64,000 bases of DNA from CBDBZX01 sp965213645 (lineage in GTDB: Bacteria; Deinococcota; Deinococci; Deinococcales; Trueperaceae). A program made the position numbers and the translations under genes. Shown here in pieces: positions 8,460 to 17,094 of this stretch (position 1 is the stretch's first letter; every line of letters begins with the position of its first letter). The DNA lies in assembly GCA_965213645.1 (NCBI GenBank), contig CBDBZX010000008.1, forward strand, positions 558,001 to 622,000. Reading direction: 5' to 3'. Below the pieces are notes generated by a model that had not been told where the DNA came from, searched no databases, and saw nothing but the letters and a program-made list of their open reading frames with translations.

Positions 8460-9763
8460 GCGCGTGCTCTCCGGGCGCGGCGCGAGCGGGTAGCGAGCAG
8501 CACGCTCATGACCACGCTCTGCGCGAGTAGCCAGGCCCACCCCACACCAGTGACGCCGTAGCGACCTAAAAACGCGCTGGAAAGCCCCAGAACCAGCAGA
8601 CATAGGCCGCTGTTCACCCAAAAGATAGCCGAGAGGTTGCGCCTGACCCGCGCCGCGCTGATGTAGGTCGAGACCACCACGAAGGGCAGCGCCGAGAGGC
8701 TCAGTAGCCTCAGCAGCGTAACGCTTTCGGCGGCGTAGGCGTCGCCGTAGAGCCTCAAGAGGTAGGGCGCTAGGAGGACGATGAGCGCGACGACGGGCAC
8801 CATCAGCCCGAGGGTCTGCCGCAGGGTTTGGACGCTGTAAGCGTTCAGTTTCGCTTCGTCCCTCGAGCCCTCGGTCACGAGCGACATCCCCATGTTAAGG
8901 CTTATTAGGTAGAGGGTGTCGGCGATGGTCCAGGCCAGATAGAAGTAGGCGCTTGAAGACGCCCCGGCCCGCTCCAAGATGATGAGCGGCAAGAGGTCAA
9001 CCGTCGCTATCCAGACGAGCGAACTGAGGTAGTCGCCCGCCACAAAACGGACAACGCCTCTAGGCGTCACCGAGTTGCTCCCTGGGTTTGTACTCCCAAC
9101 CGTACTCCCAATGTTTGTACGCTCTGTGCTCGCCCGCACGTGCGCGGGGATGAGGCGGAAAAAGATAAGTGCGTTCATCGGGATGATGAGTACCCAGAGG
9201 GGAGCCGTCCAAGAGACGAAGACGCCCTGCTGCGGGAATACGCCGACTAGGAGCAAAAGGAGGGCGATCTTAGCCGCCGCGTAAATGACGTTTTCCAAAG
9301 GCACCCACTTGGACTGCCGCAGGCCGATGAGCACGCCGTCTTGCAGGACGAAAAGGCACCAGCTCACCGTCGCGAAGACAAACCAGAGCGCCGCGCCGGG
9401 GTCTTTTAATGTGCTCAGGCTAGGCGTCCAGATATCGAGCCCCAACAAGAAGATGACGCTCCCGCCTACCGCCGCCGCGATGCTTAGCGCGTAGGCGGTG
9501 AGGATGAGCCGCGCCGCGCCGCGCCCGGCTGAAGGGACGAAACGGTTCAGCGCGTGGACCAGGTTGAACTGCGACACGTTCGCCAGAAAAAACATCGCGG
9601 CGAGCGTCGCCGAGCTGAGCCCGACGGCCTCCGCCGAGTAGAGCCGCGCCGCCGCGATCCAGTAGCCCACACCCAGCACTGAGGTCGCGCCCGAGCTGAG
9701 CACCAGCGCGTAGCCGTTCAGTACTAGGGGCGTTCGGAGTTGTTCAAGCCATTTGGCAACCAT
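8456..9763 (-). CDS. polysaccharide flippase (Wzx-like, MOP superfamily)
   Basis: A hydrophobic protein of about 435 residues with 12 or more membrane segments, starting MVAKWLEQLRTPLVLNGYAL. The N-terminal 'NGYALVLSSGATSVLGVGYW..AARLYSAEAVGLSSA' type sequence is characteristic of lipid-linked oligosaccharide flippases. It should export lipid-linked repeat units made by the neighbouring GT2 enzymes. ATG 9761-9763 is preceded by CGAGGATCGAC, a usable SD at normal spacing; an ATG at 9796 would add 11 residues with no SD. It overlaps the next gene by GTGA. The insert around 9060-9130 (NPGSNS) is low-complexity. Confidence 0.85.
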   Translation of the reverse strand: MVAKWLEQLRTPLVLNGYALVLSSGATSVLGVGYWIAAARLYSAEAVGLSSATLAAMFFLANVSQFNLVHALNRFVPSAGRGAARLILTAYALSIAAAVGGSVIFLLGLDIWTPSLSTLKDPGAALWFVFATVSWCLFVLQDGVLIGLRQSKWVPLENVIYAAAKIALLLLLVGVFPQQGVFVSWTAPLWVLIIPMNALIFFRLIPAHVRASTERTNIGSTVGSTNPGSNSVTPRGVVRFVAGDYLSSLVWIATVDLLPLIILERAGASSSAYFYLAWTIADTLYLISLNMGMSLVTEGSRDEAKLNAYSVQTLRQTLGLMVPVVALIVLLAPYLLRLYGDAYAAESVTLLRLLSLSALPFVVVSTYISAARVRRNLSAIFWVNSGLCLLVLGLSSAFLGRYGVTGVGWAWLLAQSVVMSVLLATRSRRARRARA

Positions 9764-9854
9764 GTCGATCCTCGAGCCACGTTCGCTAGCCTTCATTCGG
9801 GCCCTGAACGTGACGCATATCCCGTTCGTCAGCTATTTCGTCCTTTGCGCCGCC

Positions 9855-10748
9855 TCAGCCGCGCATCCACACCCGGAGATAGTCGATCTCGAAGCTGCTC
9901 GGAAAGGGCGTGGCCTCGTCCGGGCTGCCCGGCCAATCGCCGCCCACGGCCAAGTTCGCGATGAGGTACATGGGTTCGTCGGGAACGTACGCCTTATCGC
10001 CCGCAAAGTGCGCCCGCTTGGTGCCGTTGATATACCAGGTGACACCCTGAGGCTGCCAGTCAACCGCGAACACCTGCCAGCCCGTGAGCGGCTCGGGGCT
10101 CACCCAGCTATGGTCGGCTCGCTGGTAGTTCCCTTTTCCATCCGAATAGTGAAAATTCATGTGCGCTTTTTTGAGATCGTGACCGAGCACCTCTATAATG
10201 TCGATCTCGGGCCTAGTCTTGTGGTCGGCAGGCAGCAGCCACAGCGCGGGCCACAACCCTCGGCCCGCAGGTATTTTAGCTCTCATTTCGATGTAGACGT
10301 GCTTAAAGGTCGCCCTCGGCTCGGCGCTGAGGGTGTGGGTATCTCTGCCCGTAGTGACCATGCCCGACGTGTAGTCGTACACCTCGTCGTTCGAGACGCG
10401 CACGCGCTCCTCTTGTGCCCGTAAGACGAGCTTGCCCCCCTCAACAGCGACGTTTTCGGGCCTGTACCACTGCAGTTCGTTGTTGCCCTCGTTCGTGCAG
10501 CCCTCGTCATTCCAGGCGTCGTCCCACCAGTAACAGGTGACCCACTTGTCCGTATCGAGCGCGTCGCCTTCAAATTCATCGGAGAAGACGAGGTTCCACG
10601 TGCCCGATTGACCCAAAGGCGCGGTTGGACCCGGTGCCACAGGCTGGGACTCAGGTTGGGGCTCGGAAGCCTGATGTCCAGCCCCGCAGCCGACGCCAAG
10701 CAGGAGCGTAAGGAGAGAAAAACACATAGAAAACACATTGATAGACAT
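9855..10748 (-). CDS. second GH16 lipoprotein glycosidase
   Basis: A 297-residue lipoprotein: signal peptide with lipobox LLGVGC, a Pro/Gln-rich linker (SEPQPESQPVAPGP) and then a compact GH16 domain from about residue 48 to the end. The catalytic signature is PEIDIIEVLG. FSDEFEGDALDTDKW is the typical GH16 N-terminal strand and FEIDYLRVW the terminal strand. Unlike the 395-residue GH16 at 4066-5253 it lacks the extra N-terminal domain and is an internal member of the polysaccharide operon. It probably trims or releases the polymer, as licheninase-like enzymes do in some exopolysaccharide loci. Substrate not known. Confidence 0.92.
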   Translation of the reverse strand: MSINVFSMCFSLLTLLLGVGCGAGHQASEPQPESQPVAPGPTAPLGQSGTWNLVFSDEFEGDALDTDKWVTCYWWDDAWNDEGCTNEGNNELQWYRPENVAVEGGKLVLRAQEERVRVSNDEVYDYTSGMVTTGRDTHTLSAEPRATFKHVYIEMRAKIPAGRGLWPALWLLPADHKTRPEIDIIEVLGHDLKKAHMNFHYSDGKGNYQRADHSWVSPEPLTGWQVFAVDWQPQGVTWYINGTKRAHFAGDKAYVPDEPMYLIANLAVGGDWPGSPDEATPFPSSFEIDYLRVWMRG

Positions 10749-10757
10749 ATCCGCAGT

Positions 10758-11867
10758 CTACCCCGAGGGGTCCTCAAAGCCTATCGCCCGCTTGACAACC
10801 TCTCGCAGGGCGCGGTCCATTCTGGTGAGTGGCAGACGCTCCAGGCGGTATTCGTGATGTTCGTACGCACGCGCCCCAAAACGCTCTTTGAAGTTGGACA
10901 GATTTTCAGACCAGGCCGATTCGCCCATGTGATAGTAGCGGCAGCCCGCTTCGCACGCCTCTTGGATCGCCACGGACTGCAGCAAGTCGTTGGCTTTCAC
11001 AGGTCCTGCTAGCCTCTTGTCCATCGCGCCCCGGATGTAGTCGGCGTTGTGCTCACCCAGCAGGACGATCGTCGCGGCGACAGGTTGCCTTTCGAACCAG
11101 GCCACCCGCACGCGGCAGGCGTCACCCAAGATGCGGGCCATAGCTTCAAACTTGTGCTCAGGGTCGCGCGACGAGGTGCGCAGGTGCGAGAGCCAGCGCG
11201 GTTCGCTCTGCTGCAGCGCCCAGCGGTCCACCGAACGGCGCAAGAGGTCGTAGAAGACGGGGATGAGTCTGCCAGTTGAGTCAGTCTCGACCACCACGCC
11301 CAGCTTCTGCGCCTTGCGCACTTTGTTGCGCGTTTTGGACAAAAAGCGCTCGCGCCACACCGCGTCGAAACCGCCCGACAGGTCGAGGACGTGCTCGCGG
11401 CGCGGCACTCTGGTGACGCCCTCAGGCAGTGCGCTCTGCCAGAGGTCGCGCCGCAGCGGATTGGGACTCAGATTCAGGCTGAGGAAGGGGCGCTCTGCGA
11501 GGTCTGCGAACACGGCTCGCAGCTCTTCGGGGCGCGGCGTGCGCCGCGCCAGCACGTCGCCGATGCCCCAAGCGTGCGGCCAAGACGCCTGCACCGCAAG
11601 AGGTCCTGGCAGACCTCTGCGCTTGACGATGGGCATAAGGAGCTGTTGGCCGTCCGCGAACGTGTAGAGGCGGCTGGCGTCTTCGTAGCCGCCCCCGGCG
11701 AGGAGGCACTCGAGCCAGCGCGGGCTTTGCGTCAGGAGCGCTTCGGGGTCGCGCTCATAGAGCGCCTGCCAAAGCGCTCGGGGCGCAGGCGTGACGACGT
11801 CCGTGAGGGTTGCTCGGTTAGGCTGCGCGTGAGGTTGACGAAAAGGGTTCAGTGAGTTCGTGTTCAT
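10758..11867 (-). CDS. FemAB/GNAT-type acyltransferase
   Basis: About 369 residues. The C-terminal part (about 180-330) has the double-GNAT fold signature of BioF2/FemAB-like proteins: KTRNKVRKAQKLGV, then FYDLL...W, VAATIVLLGEHNADYIRGAM, and ANDLLQSVAIQEACEAGCRYYHMG...NLSNFKERFGA. Relatives add aminoacyl or acyl groups to peptidoglycan or exopolysaccharide, so it probably decorates the polymer. ATG 11865-11867 overlaps the deacetylase stop as ATGA, which fixes the start against the longer frame to 11972. Donor and acceptor are unknown. Confidence 0.8.
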   Translation of the reverse strand: MNTNSLNPFRQPHAQPNRATLTDVVTPAPRALWQALYERDPEALLTQSPRWLECLLAGGGYEDASRLYTFADGQQLLMPIVKRRGLPGPLAVQASWPHAWGIGDVLARRTPRPEELRAVFADLAERPFLSLNLSPNPLRRDLWQSALPEGVTRVPRREHVLDLSGGFDAVWRERFLSKTRNKVRKAQKLGVVVETDSTGRLIPVFYDLLRRSVDRWALQQSEPRWLSHLRTSSRDPEHKFEAMARILGDACRVRVAWFERQPVAATIVLLGEHNADYIRGAMDKRLAGPVKANDLLQSVAIQEACEAGCRYYHMGESAWSENLSNFKERFGARAYEHHEYRLERLPLTRMDRALREVVKRAIGFEDPSG

Positions 11868-12775
11868 GAGGGCGTATCTCCGTCTGAAATAGGCTGACGT
11901 AAGGTGGTCGGGGAGGGGCGCTTCAGCACGCGGGCGGCGCGGCGCAAGGCGCGCCACCCCTTTGTTCGCCACGTCTCACCGTGCGGCGCGACGCGCAGGT
12001 CGTCGCCCCTGAGAAGCGACCTAAAGGTCTTTAAGTCGGTGTCGGCGAACACGATGAGGCGGGCGAGCGCAAACGGGTCGTCATGGGAGGCGCTCAGCGC
12101 GTGCTTGACCGCGCAAGCTGAGGTGAAGCCGAGGTCTTGAACGAGCGCTTTAAGCGCCGGGCTGTGGTAGCCGTGCGGGTAGGCGAAGCTCGAGACGGAC
12201 GCTCCAAGGCGCGCCTCCAGCGCCCTTTTTGAGCCCGCGATCTCCGCTTTGGCTGCCTCCAAGCTGAGCGTATCGAGCTGCGGATGCGTGCGCGTATGTG
12301 CGCCGCACTCAACGCCGCGCTCGGCCAGTTCGCCGATTTGCGGCCAACCCAGCAGCGGGCGGTTGCCTTCGCCTTCAGCGGCCAGCCAGCGGCTCGTCTG
12401 ACCAACGTAATCCGTTGTGATGTAGAGCGTTGCGGGGCAGGCGTAACGCTCCAACAGGGGCAGCGCGTCCGTGTAGAAGTCGGCGAAGCCGTCATCGAAG
12501 GTGAGGACGACGGGGCGCTCGGGCAGACGCGCTTCAGCCGTGAGGTGCGTGAGCTGCGACACTGTCACGGGCGTGTAGCCGTTCTCGCGCAGGTGACGCA
12601 GGTGGGACTCGAACAGTGCAGGGCGCACGGCCCAGGGCGCGAAGCGCGGCGAGGCGTGCTCTGAAATACTGTGATAGAGCAAGATAGGTATCGTTCTTGG
12701 GGTGTTGTGAAGGTCGCGGTGGACCTCGTTCCCGTCTCGATGCCCGTTTTGGTAGGTAGGGTGAACGCGCGTCAT
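11864..12775 (-). CDS. polysaccharide deacetylase (CE4, NodB domain)
   Basis: A 303-residue protein with the NodB domain at about residues 85-230. TFDDGFADF carries the Asp pair, HTRTHPQL the two metal-binding His, and SFAYPHGYHSP the later CE4 motif. It removes N-acetyl groups from an amino-sugar polymer. No signal peptide or membrane anchor is visible at the start, so it may act on lipid-linked intermediates inside the cell or use another export route. ATG overlaps the upstream stop as ATGA. Metal ligands are intact. Confidence 0.9.
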   Translation of the reverse strand: MTRVHPTYQNGHRDGNEVHRDLHNTPRTIPILLYHSISEHASPRFAPWAVRPALFESHLRHLRENGYTPVTVSQLTHLTAEARLPERPVVLTFDDGFADFYTDALPLLERYACPATLYITTDYVGQTSRWLAAEGEGNRPLLGWPQIGELAERGVECGAHTRTHPQLDTLSLEAAKAEIAGSKRALEARLGASVSSFAYPHGYHSPALKALVQDLGFTSACAVKHALSASHDDPFALARLIVFADTDLKTFRSLLRGDDLRVAPHGETWRTKGWRALRRAARVLKRPSPTTLRQPISDGDTPS

Positions 12776-15225
12776 GGTGAGCCCTTAAAGGGTGTAGGCT
12801 GCGAAGTCGCGCGGTGCTCCGAAGTGAAGTCTGTAGTGAAGTCTGCAGTAGGGTCTGCGGTGAGGCGGGCGCGGCGCAGATGACGCGCGTGCCAGCGGCT
12901 GCGCAGATACGCGAGGGGACCGGCGAGCATCCCTCGGCGCTCGAGCCTGTTCAGCTCTTTTGGATAATCGCCGCGCTTCTTGGCATTTTTCGGCGAGGTC
13001 GGGCTCAGCGCGTAGAGGACGGCGCGGGGCACGAGGGGGAGGATATGAAAGAGGCGCACAGGCTTGTCTAAGAGAGTCTTGGTCAAGAACGCGCTCAGGC
13101 CGACGCCGTAGCCGTACGCCTGCCGCTGCAACCCGGCGTAGTCGCGGCGGTGATGGTGGTGCACGGTAGCCTCGGGCTGATACACGAGCGCGTAGCCGAG
13201 GCTCACGGTGTCGAAAAAGGCGGCCAGATCGTCGCCGCCGACCCCTCGACTGCCCGCGCCGAGCGCGGGGTCGAAGCCGCCTAAGCGGAGCAACGCCTCA
13301 CGCCGAAAGGCCATGTTCGCGCCCGAGCCGAACACCCCAGCGGTGTAGGGGTAGAGGGGGCTCGAGGGGCGGTGGCGTTTCAGATCGAAGACGCGCCGCT
13401 TAAAGCCCTTGTTAAAGCCGCCGTACTGCTCGAGCCAGACCTGCGCAGGCGTCTCCAATTCCGCTGGCGTGATCATGCCCGTGACGCAGCCGACCTCGGG
13501 CCCTGCCCCGACCTCGGGCCCGACCTCTGTGGCGTCAAAGCCAGCGACGAGCGCCCTGAGCCAGTTTTTATCCACCTTAACGTCGTCATCGGTAAACGCG
13601 AGGATGCTCCCCCGCGCCTCAACGAGACCTCGGTTGTGCGCCGTGGCGAGTCCAGGTGTGTTTTCGCGCACGTAGCGCACCTCGGGGTAGCGGCGTTGGA
13701 GCAGGTCAAACGTCGCCGCGTCTTTGGGCGCGTTGTCCACCACGATCACCTCGTAGTGGGGATAGTCGAGTGCGGCGAGCGAATCCAAACAGACCGCGAG
13801 GCTCTGCGGACGGTTGTGGGTCGCGATGATCACGCTGACGAAGGGCGTATCCAGTGCTTTCGTGGATGTATTCGCGCCTCGCTCGGGCGGTGCAGGGGAC
13901 AAGCCTGCGGCGCTCAAGCGGACGTCTGTTTGTATCCCCGAGTCAAACTCGGCCACGATTACGTCACCGAGTTCAGCCCAGATAAGCGCCGCTAGCGCCT
14001 CGGCGCTCACGCCAGAGCCGAGCGTAACCTCGAGCGTACCAACGGGTTTGCCGCGTAAGCGCACCAGGATGGACGCCCCGCCGTAGCGCTCGCCCGACGC
14101 GCTGCGCGTCGGGCTTAAAGCGGGCAGCGGCTCGCTGATCTCGACGTCTAAGACCCGGATGGGGCTAAAGGTTGCCACCTCCTTCTCTTTATCTGCCCCC
14201 TTCTCTCTGTCCAATTGTGGGCTGAGCGAAGCCGGAGATGTCGCACCGCCGAACGTGAACCGTTTCAGGTGGCCCACAAGGTAGCCCGCCGAGGTGACGC
14301 TTAACCCTAGAATGATCGCCGCCGCTCGAGCCAGCCCCGCCGGGTCACGGTGACTATTTGCGCCGCGCCCTATAGAGGCGTCCAATACCCCTCGCTTCAC
14401 ACCTTCAGGTAAAGTTTTGAGCGTGTAGTTCCGCTCCACCGTTAAAGCGTCTTGCGCCCCGACCAAACGCGCCACCCGCGCTTTCGACCGCCCTTCGGCG
14501 TGGCAGCGCCGCACGAAATAACTGAGCGTGGTGCGCGCCTCGTCGATGTGATGTGATACGTGGGCGTTCGGGTTGTAGAGAAGGCTGCCCGGACGTTGCT
14601 GCTGAATACGGATACATAGCTCCGTCTCCTCGCACCCGTCGGGCTCGGTGCCGACACGCCCCATCTCGGTGCGAAACGTACCGACGCGCTCTAAAATGTG
14701 CCGCCGAAACGACATGTTGCACCCGATGAAGTTTCGCACCGGCGTGACCTCTTGCGGCGTTCCCAGATGCGAGCAACCCACCACCCATAAAAACTCGTCG
14801 GGAAACCAGCTCGGTTTGCGCTGAGGCCATAGGGGACGCGCCGCGCCGCCAACGCCTAAAATAGGCGTACCCAAAGTAGGCGCACCTGGTACAGACTCCA
14901 GGTAGCTCGCGGCAAGTTGCGCGAGCCAGTCCGGTGCGGCTACCGCGTCGTCGTCTAAAAACGCGACGATGTCACCTCGAGCGGCGGCGACCCCGGTGTT
15001 TCTCGCGTCGGACAACCCCCTCACCCCGCGGTTCTCGAGGATCACTAACCCAGTGCGCCCCCACGTTTCGTGTACTCTGGCTAGGAGGGCTTGATTATGG
15101 TCGATGACCAAGACGGTTTCACGAGCGGGCAGTGTTTGCGTTTCTACAGACTCGAGCGCGGCTACGAGGTGAGACCAGCGGGCCTCTGTATATGCGCAGA
15201 GGACGACGGAGAATGACGGCGTCAC
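12772..15225 (-). CDS. tandem GT2 glycosyltransferase
   Basis: An 817-residue cytosolic protein with two family-2 glycosyltransferase domains. The first (about 1-310) starts FSVVLCAYTEARW and has the metal-binding AFLDDDAVAAPDWL and a later ..DGCEETELCIR. The second (about 445-760) starts FVSVIIATHNRPQSL, with LAFTDDDVKVDKNWL and GGDDLAAFFD. A stretch of about 130 residues between them may be a third small domain. Such fusions can add alternating sugars. The GTG start directly follows the TAG of the upstream gene. Both nucleotide-binding DxD motifs are intact. Sugars and polymer are unknown. Confidence 0.9.
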   Translation of the reverse strand: MTPSFSVVLCAYTEARWSHLVAALESVETQTLPARETVLVIDHNQALLARVHETWGRTGLVILENRGVRGLSDARNTGVAAARGDIVAFLDDDAVAAPDWLAQLAASYLESVPGAPTLGTPILGVGGAARPLWPQRKPSWFPDEFLWVVGCSHLGTPQEVTPVRNFIGCNMSFRRHILERVGTFRTEMGRVGTEPDGCEETELCIRIQQQRPGSLLYNPNAHVSHHIDEARTTLSYFVRRCHAEGRSKARVARLVGAQDALTVERNYTLKTLPEGVKRGVLDASIGRGANSHRDPAGLARAAAIILGLSVTSAGYLVGHLKRFTFGGATSPASLSPQLDREKGADKEKEVATFSPIRVLDVEISEPLPALSPTRSASGERYGGASILVRLRGKPVGTLEVTLGSGVSAEALAALIWAELGDVIVAEFDSGIQTDVRLSAAGLSPAPPERGANTSTKALDTPFVSVIIATHNRPQSLAVCLDSLAALDYPHYEVIVVDNAPKDAATFDLLQRRYPEVRYVRENTPGLATAHNRGLVEARGSILAFTDDDVKVDKNWLRALVAGFDATEVGPEVGAGPEVGCVTGMITPAELETPAQVWLEQYGGFNKGFKRRVFDLKRHRPSSPLYPYTAGVFGSGANMAFRREALLRLGGFDPALGAGSRGVGGDDLAAFFDTVSLGYALVYQPEATVHHHHRRDYAGLQRQAYGYGVGLSAFLTKTLLDKPVRLFHILPLVPRAVLYALSPTSPKNAKKRGDYPKELNRLERRGMLAGPLAYLRSRWHARHLRRARLTADPTADFTTDFTSEHRATSQPTPFKGSP

Positions 15226-16059
15226 CTAGCCTGGGTCCCCGGACGCAACCCGGTTCGCCGCTTGAGCGTTGACGCGGTGGCCGTAGCCCGCCCGGTTGCG
15301 GTAGGGCTGATTGCCTAAAGGCCGCTGCTCGAGCCGCTGCGTGGGGCGCGGCCTAAGCCGTTCGCGTACAATGGTGCGCAGCACTCTAAATCCGTCGGCA
15401 AACGTGCGGAGGTTGCTCGAGCCGTAGAGCCGTTCCGCTTCAAAGCTCGGTAACTCAACAATGCGGCAGCCGACACGGAGCGCCCGAATATTGAGCATCG
15501 CCTCGATCTCAAAACCCTCACCGTCGAGGTCTAAAAGCGGAACGATATCGGCCCAAAACGCGCAGTAGCCGTAACAGAGGTCTGTGAACTTGCCCCCGAA
15601 GAGGAGTTTGACCAAGGCGGTGAAAAAGCCGTTGCCCAACGAGCGTAGCGCTGAGATATCGTCGGTTCCTGCGCCTTGCATAAAGCGTGACCCTTTAGCG
15701 AAGTCAGCGCCGTCGCGCAAGTAGCGTACGAACAGCCCGATCTCCTCGGGCTCAGTCGAACCGTCAGCGTCCATCATCACAATAATGTCGCCTTTCGCCG
15801 CCGCGAAACCCGTGCGCAAGGCCGCACCTTTGCCCCGCCGCGACTCCAAAAGCACGGTGACGTCGTCGCGCAGGCTGCCCGCTAATTCTGCCGTACCGTC
15901 CGTCGAATGTCCGTCAACAACGATGACCTCTTCGACCCATACCGGAATACGCGAGAAGACGAGGGGGATATTATCCACCTCATTGAGCGTAGGGATGATT
16001 ACACTTACACTCGGTCGCTTGGACCTCGTAACTTGAGTTAAGTCGCTAATTGGTATCAA
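15226..16059 (-). CDS. GT2 glycosyltransferase, dolichol-phosphate-mannose-synthase-like
   Basis: A 277-residue protein with the GT2 fold: VSVIIPTLNEVDNIPLVF at about 18, EEVIVVDGHSTDGT at 43, MMDADGS at 95 and YGYCAFW at 165. It resembles polyprenyl-phosphate sugar transferases of the DPM1/GtrB group that load a sugar on a lipid carrier, but has no C-terminal membrane helices. It is the first gene of the minus-strand operon ending at 5942. The start is uncertain: TTG 16057-16059 is immediately preceded by AGAGGAG with almost no spacing, so translation may begin a few codons later. The C-terminal 40 residues are low-complexity Arg/Asn-rich. Confidence 0.88.
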   Translation of the reverse strand: MIPISDLTQVTRSKRPSVSVIIPTLNEVDNIPLVFSRIPVWVEEVIVVDGHSTDGTAELAGSLRDDVTVLLESRRGKGAALRTGFAAAKGDIIVMMDADGSTEPEEIGLFVRYLRDGADFAKGSRFMQGAGTDDISALRSLGNGFFTALVKLLFGGKFTDLCYGYCAFWADIVPLLDLDGEGFEIEAMLNIRALRVGCRIVELPSFEAERLYGSSNLRTFADGFRVLRTIVRERLRPRPTQRLEQRPLGNQPYRNRAGYGHRVNAQAANRVASGDPG

Positions 16060-16473
16060 CTCCTCTAACCTTTGAACCGAACCTTGAACTCTACACTTGC
16101 AAGCTCAGTTCCAGGGATAGGAGGTCATATGCATGGCGTGATTCATGAAGACCAGATGCCCGTATGCCCCCGTGTGACAAATTTTACATCTTCCGCCTAA
16201 GTGAGAATATTAATATTAACAAACCATGAATCTGTAACTTAGTAAGTTGAATTTTCTCTCGAAAGGCGTCTTTTCGGCCAAATTTCAGAAGGTGCGGGCG
16301 TTGTTGGGGTCCATGCCCATTTTTGGACCTATGTATCGCTTCTGCAAAACCCTGGGATTGCCCAGCTTCTTTCTCGCTGAGAGCGTTTTAGTTCATTAGC
16401 TGTGAGTATAACTTTGTCTGTAAAACTAGCGTTATACAACCTCGTTTGAGGCGAACTTTGAGTTCTACCACAC
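16060..16473. other. gene-free spacer between divergent operons
   Basis: About 410 bp between the exopolysaccharide operon (minus) and paaR (plus). It must hold the promoter of the former. An AT-rich patch lies at about 16205-16250. I could not fix a -35/-10 pair for the minus strand and saw no coding potential. Confidence 0.5.
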
Positions 16474-16502
16474 TTGCCTAACGAGCGTTCGTTTGGTATA
16501 CT
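16474..16502 (+). promoter_or_regulatory. paaR promoter with PaaR operator
   Basis: The -35 is TTGCCT 16474-16479 and the -10 is TATACT 16497-16502, with a 17-nt spacer and an extended TG at 16494-16495. CTAACGAGCGTTCG at 16478-16491 fits every fixed position of CNAACGNNCGTTNG, the consensus I recall for Thermus thermophilus PaaR. It fills the spacer, so a bound repressor would block polymerase. The paaR ATG lies 8 nt after the -10, so the mRNA should be leaderless. Confidence 0.8.
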
Positions 16503-16509
16503 ATTTTTG

Positions 16510-17079
16510 ATGGATAGGCGCACCGAAATTCTCACCACAGCGGGCAACTTGTTCCGCGAGCGCGGTTACCACGCTACCTCAATGAGAGACATTGCGGGCG
16601 CGTTGGAACTGCGCGGCAGCAGCCTGTACGCGCATATTCGCTCAAAAGAGGAGATGCTGCGCGAGATTGTAGACCACGCGGCGGATGCGTTTCTGGCGCA
16701 GGCGAACAGCGTAGACGGTGCACTCGCCCCTGCCGAGAGGTTGCGGGCGCTCATTCATGGACATTTACAGGTGATTGCGCAGGAATTGCCCCGCGCTACC
16801 GTCTTTTTCCACGAGTGGAAATTCTTATCCGACGAGTACAAAACGCAGATTACCGAGCGCCGCGACGCTTACGAGTGCCACTTTCGCAAAGCCGTCGAAG
16901 AGGGCGCACGTCAAGGCGCGTTCCAAGTCGAAGACTCCAAACTCGCCACGCTCTTTGTGCTTTCGTCCCTAAATTGGACCTATCAGTGGTTTCACGAAGG
17001 CGGCAAGCTCAGCCTGGAAGACCTGACCGAGAAGTACACGGCGCTAATATTTAACGCACTTAACGCAAAAAAGTCTTGA
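16510..17079 (+). CDS. paaR: TetR-family repressor of phenylacetate genes
   Basis: A 189-residue TetR regulator. The helix-turn-helix is in residues about 8-52 (TAGNLFRERGYHATSMRDIAGALELRG.. then SSLYAHIRSKEEML), with a helical ligand domain after it. The position directly before paaABCD and the PaaR-type operator overlapping its own promoter identify it as the phenylacetyl-CoA-responsive repressor; the ligand is inferred from Thermus. I start it at ATG 16510, which coincides with the predicted transcription start. The longer frame from TTG 16474 would begin inside the -35 box. It should repress the whole operon, since only 15 nt separate its stop from the paaA start. Confidence 0.88.
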   Translation: MDRRTEILTTAGNLFRERGYHATSMRDIAGALELRGSSLYAHIRSKEEMLREIVDHAADAFLAQANSVDGALAPAERLRALIHGHLQVIAQELPRATVFFHEWKFLSDEYKTQITERRDAYECHFRKAVEEGARQGAFQVEDSKLATLFVLSSLNWTYQWFHEGGKLSLEDLTEKYTALIFNALNAKKS

Positions 17080-17094
17080 CAGAGGAGGATGCAC

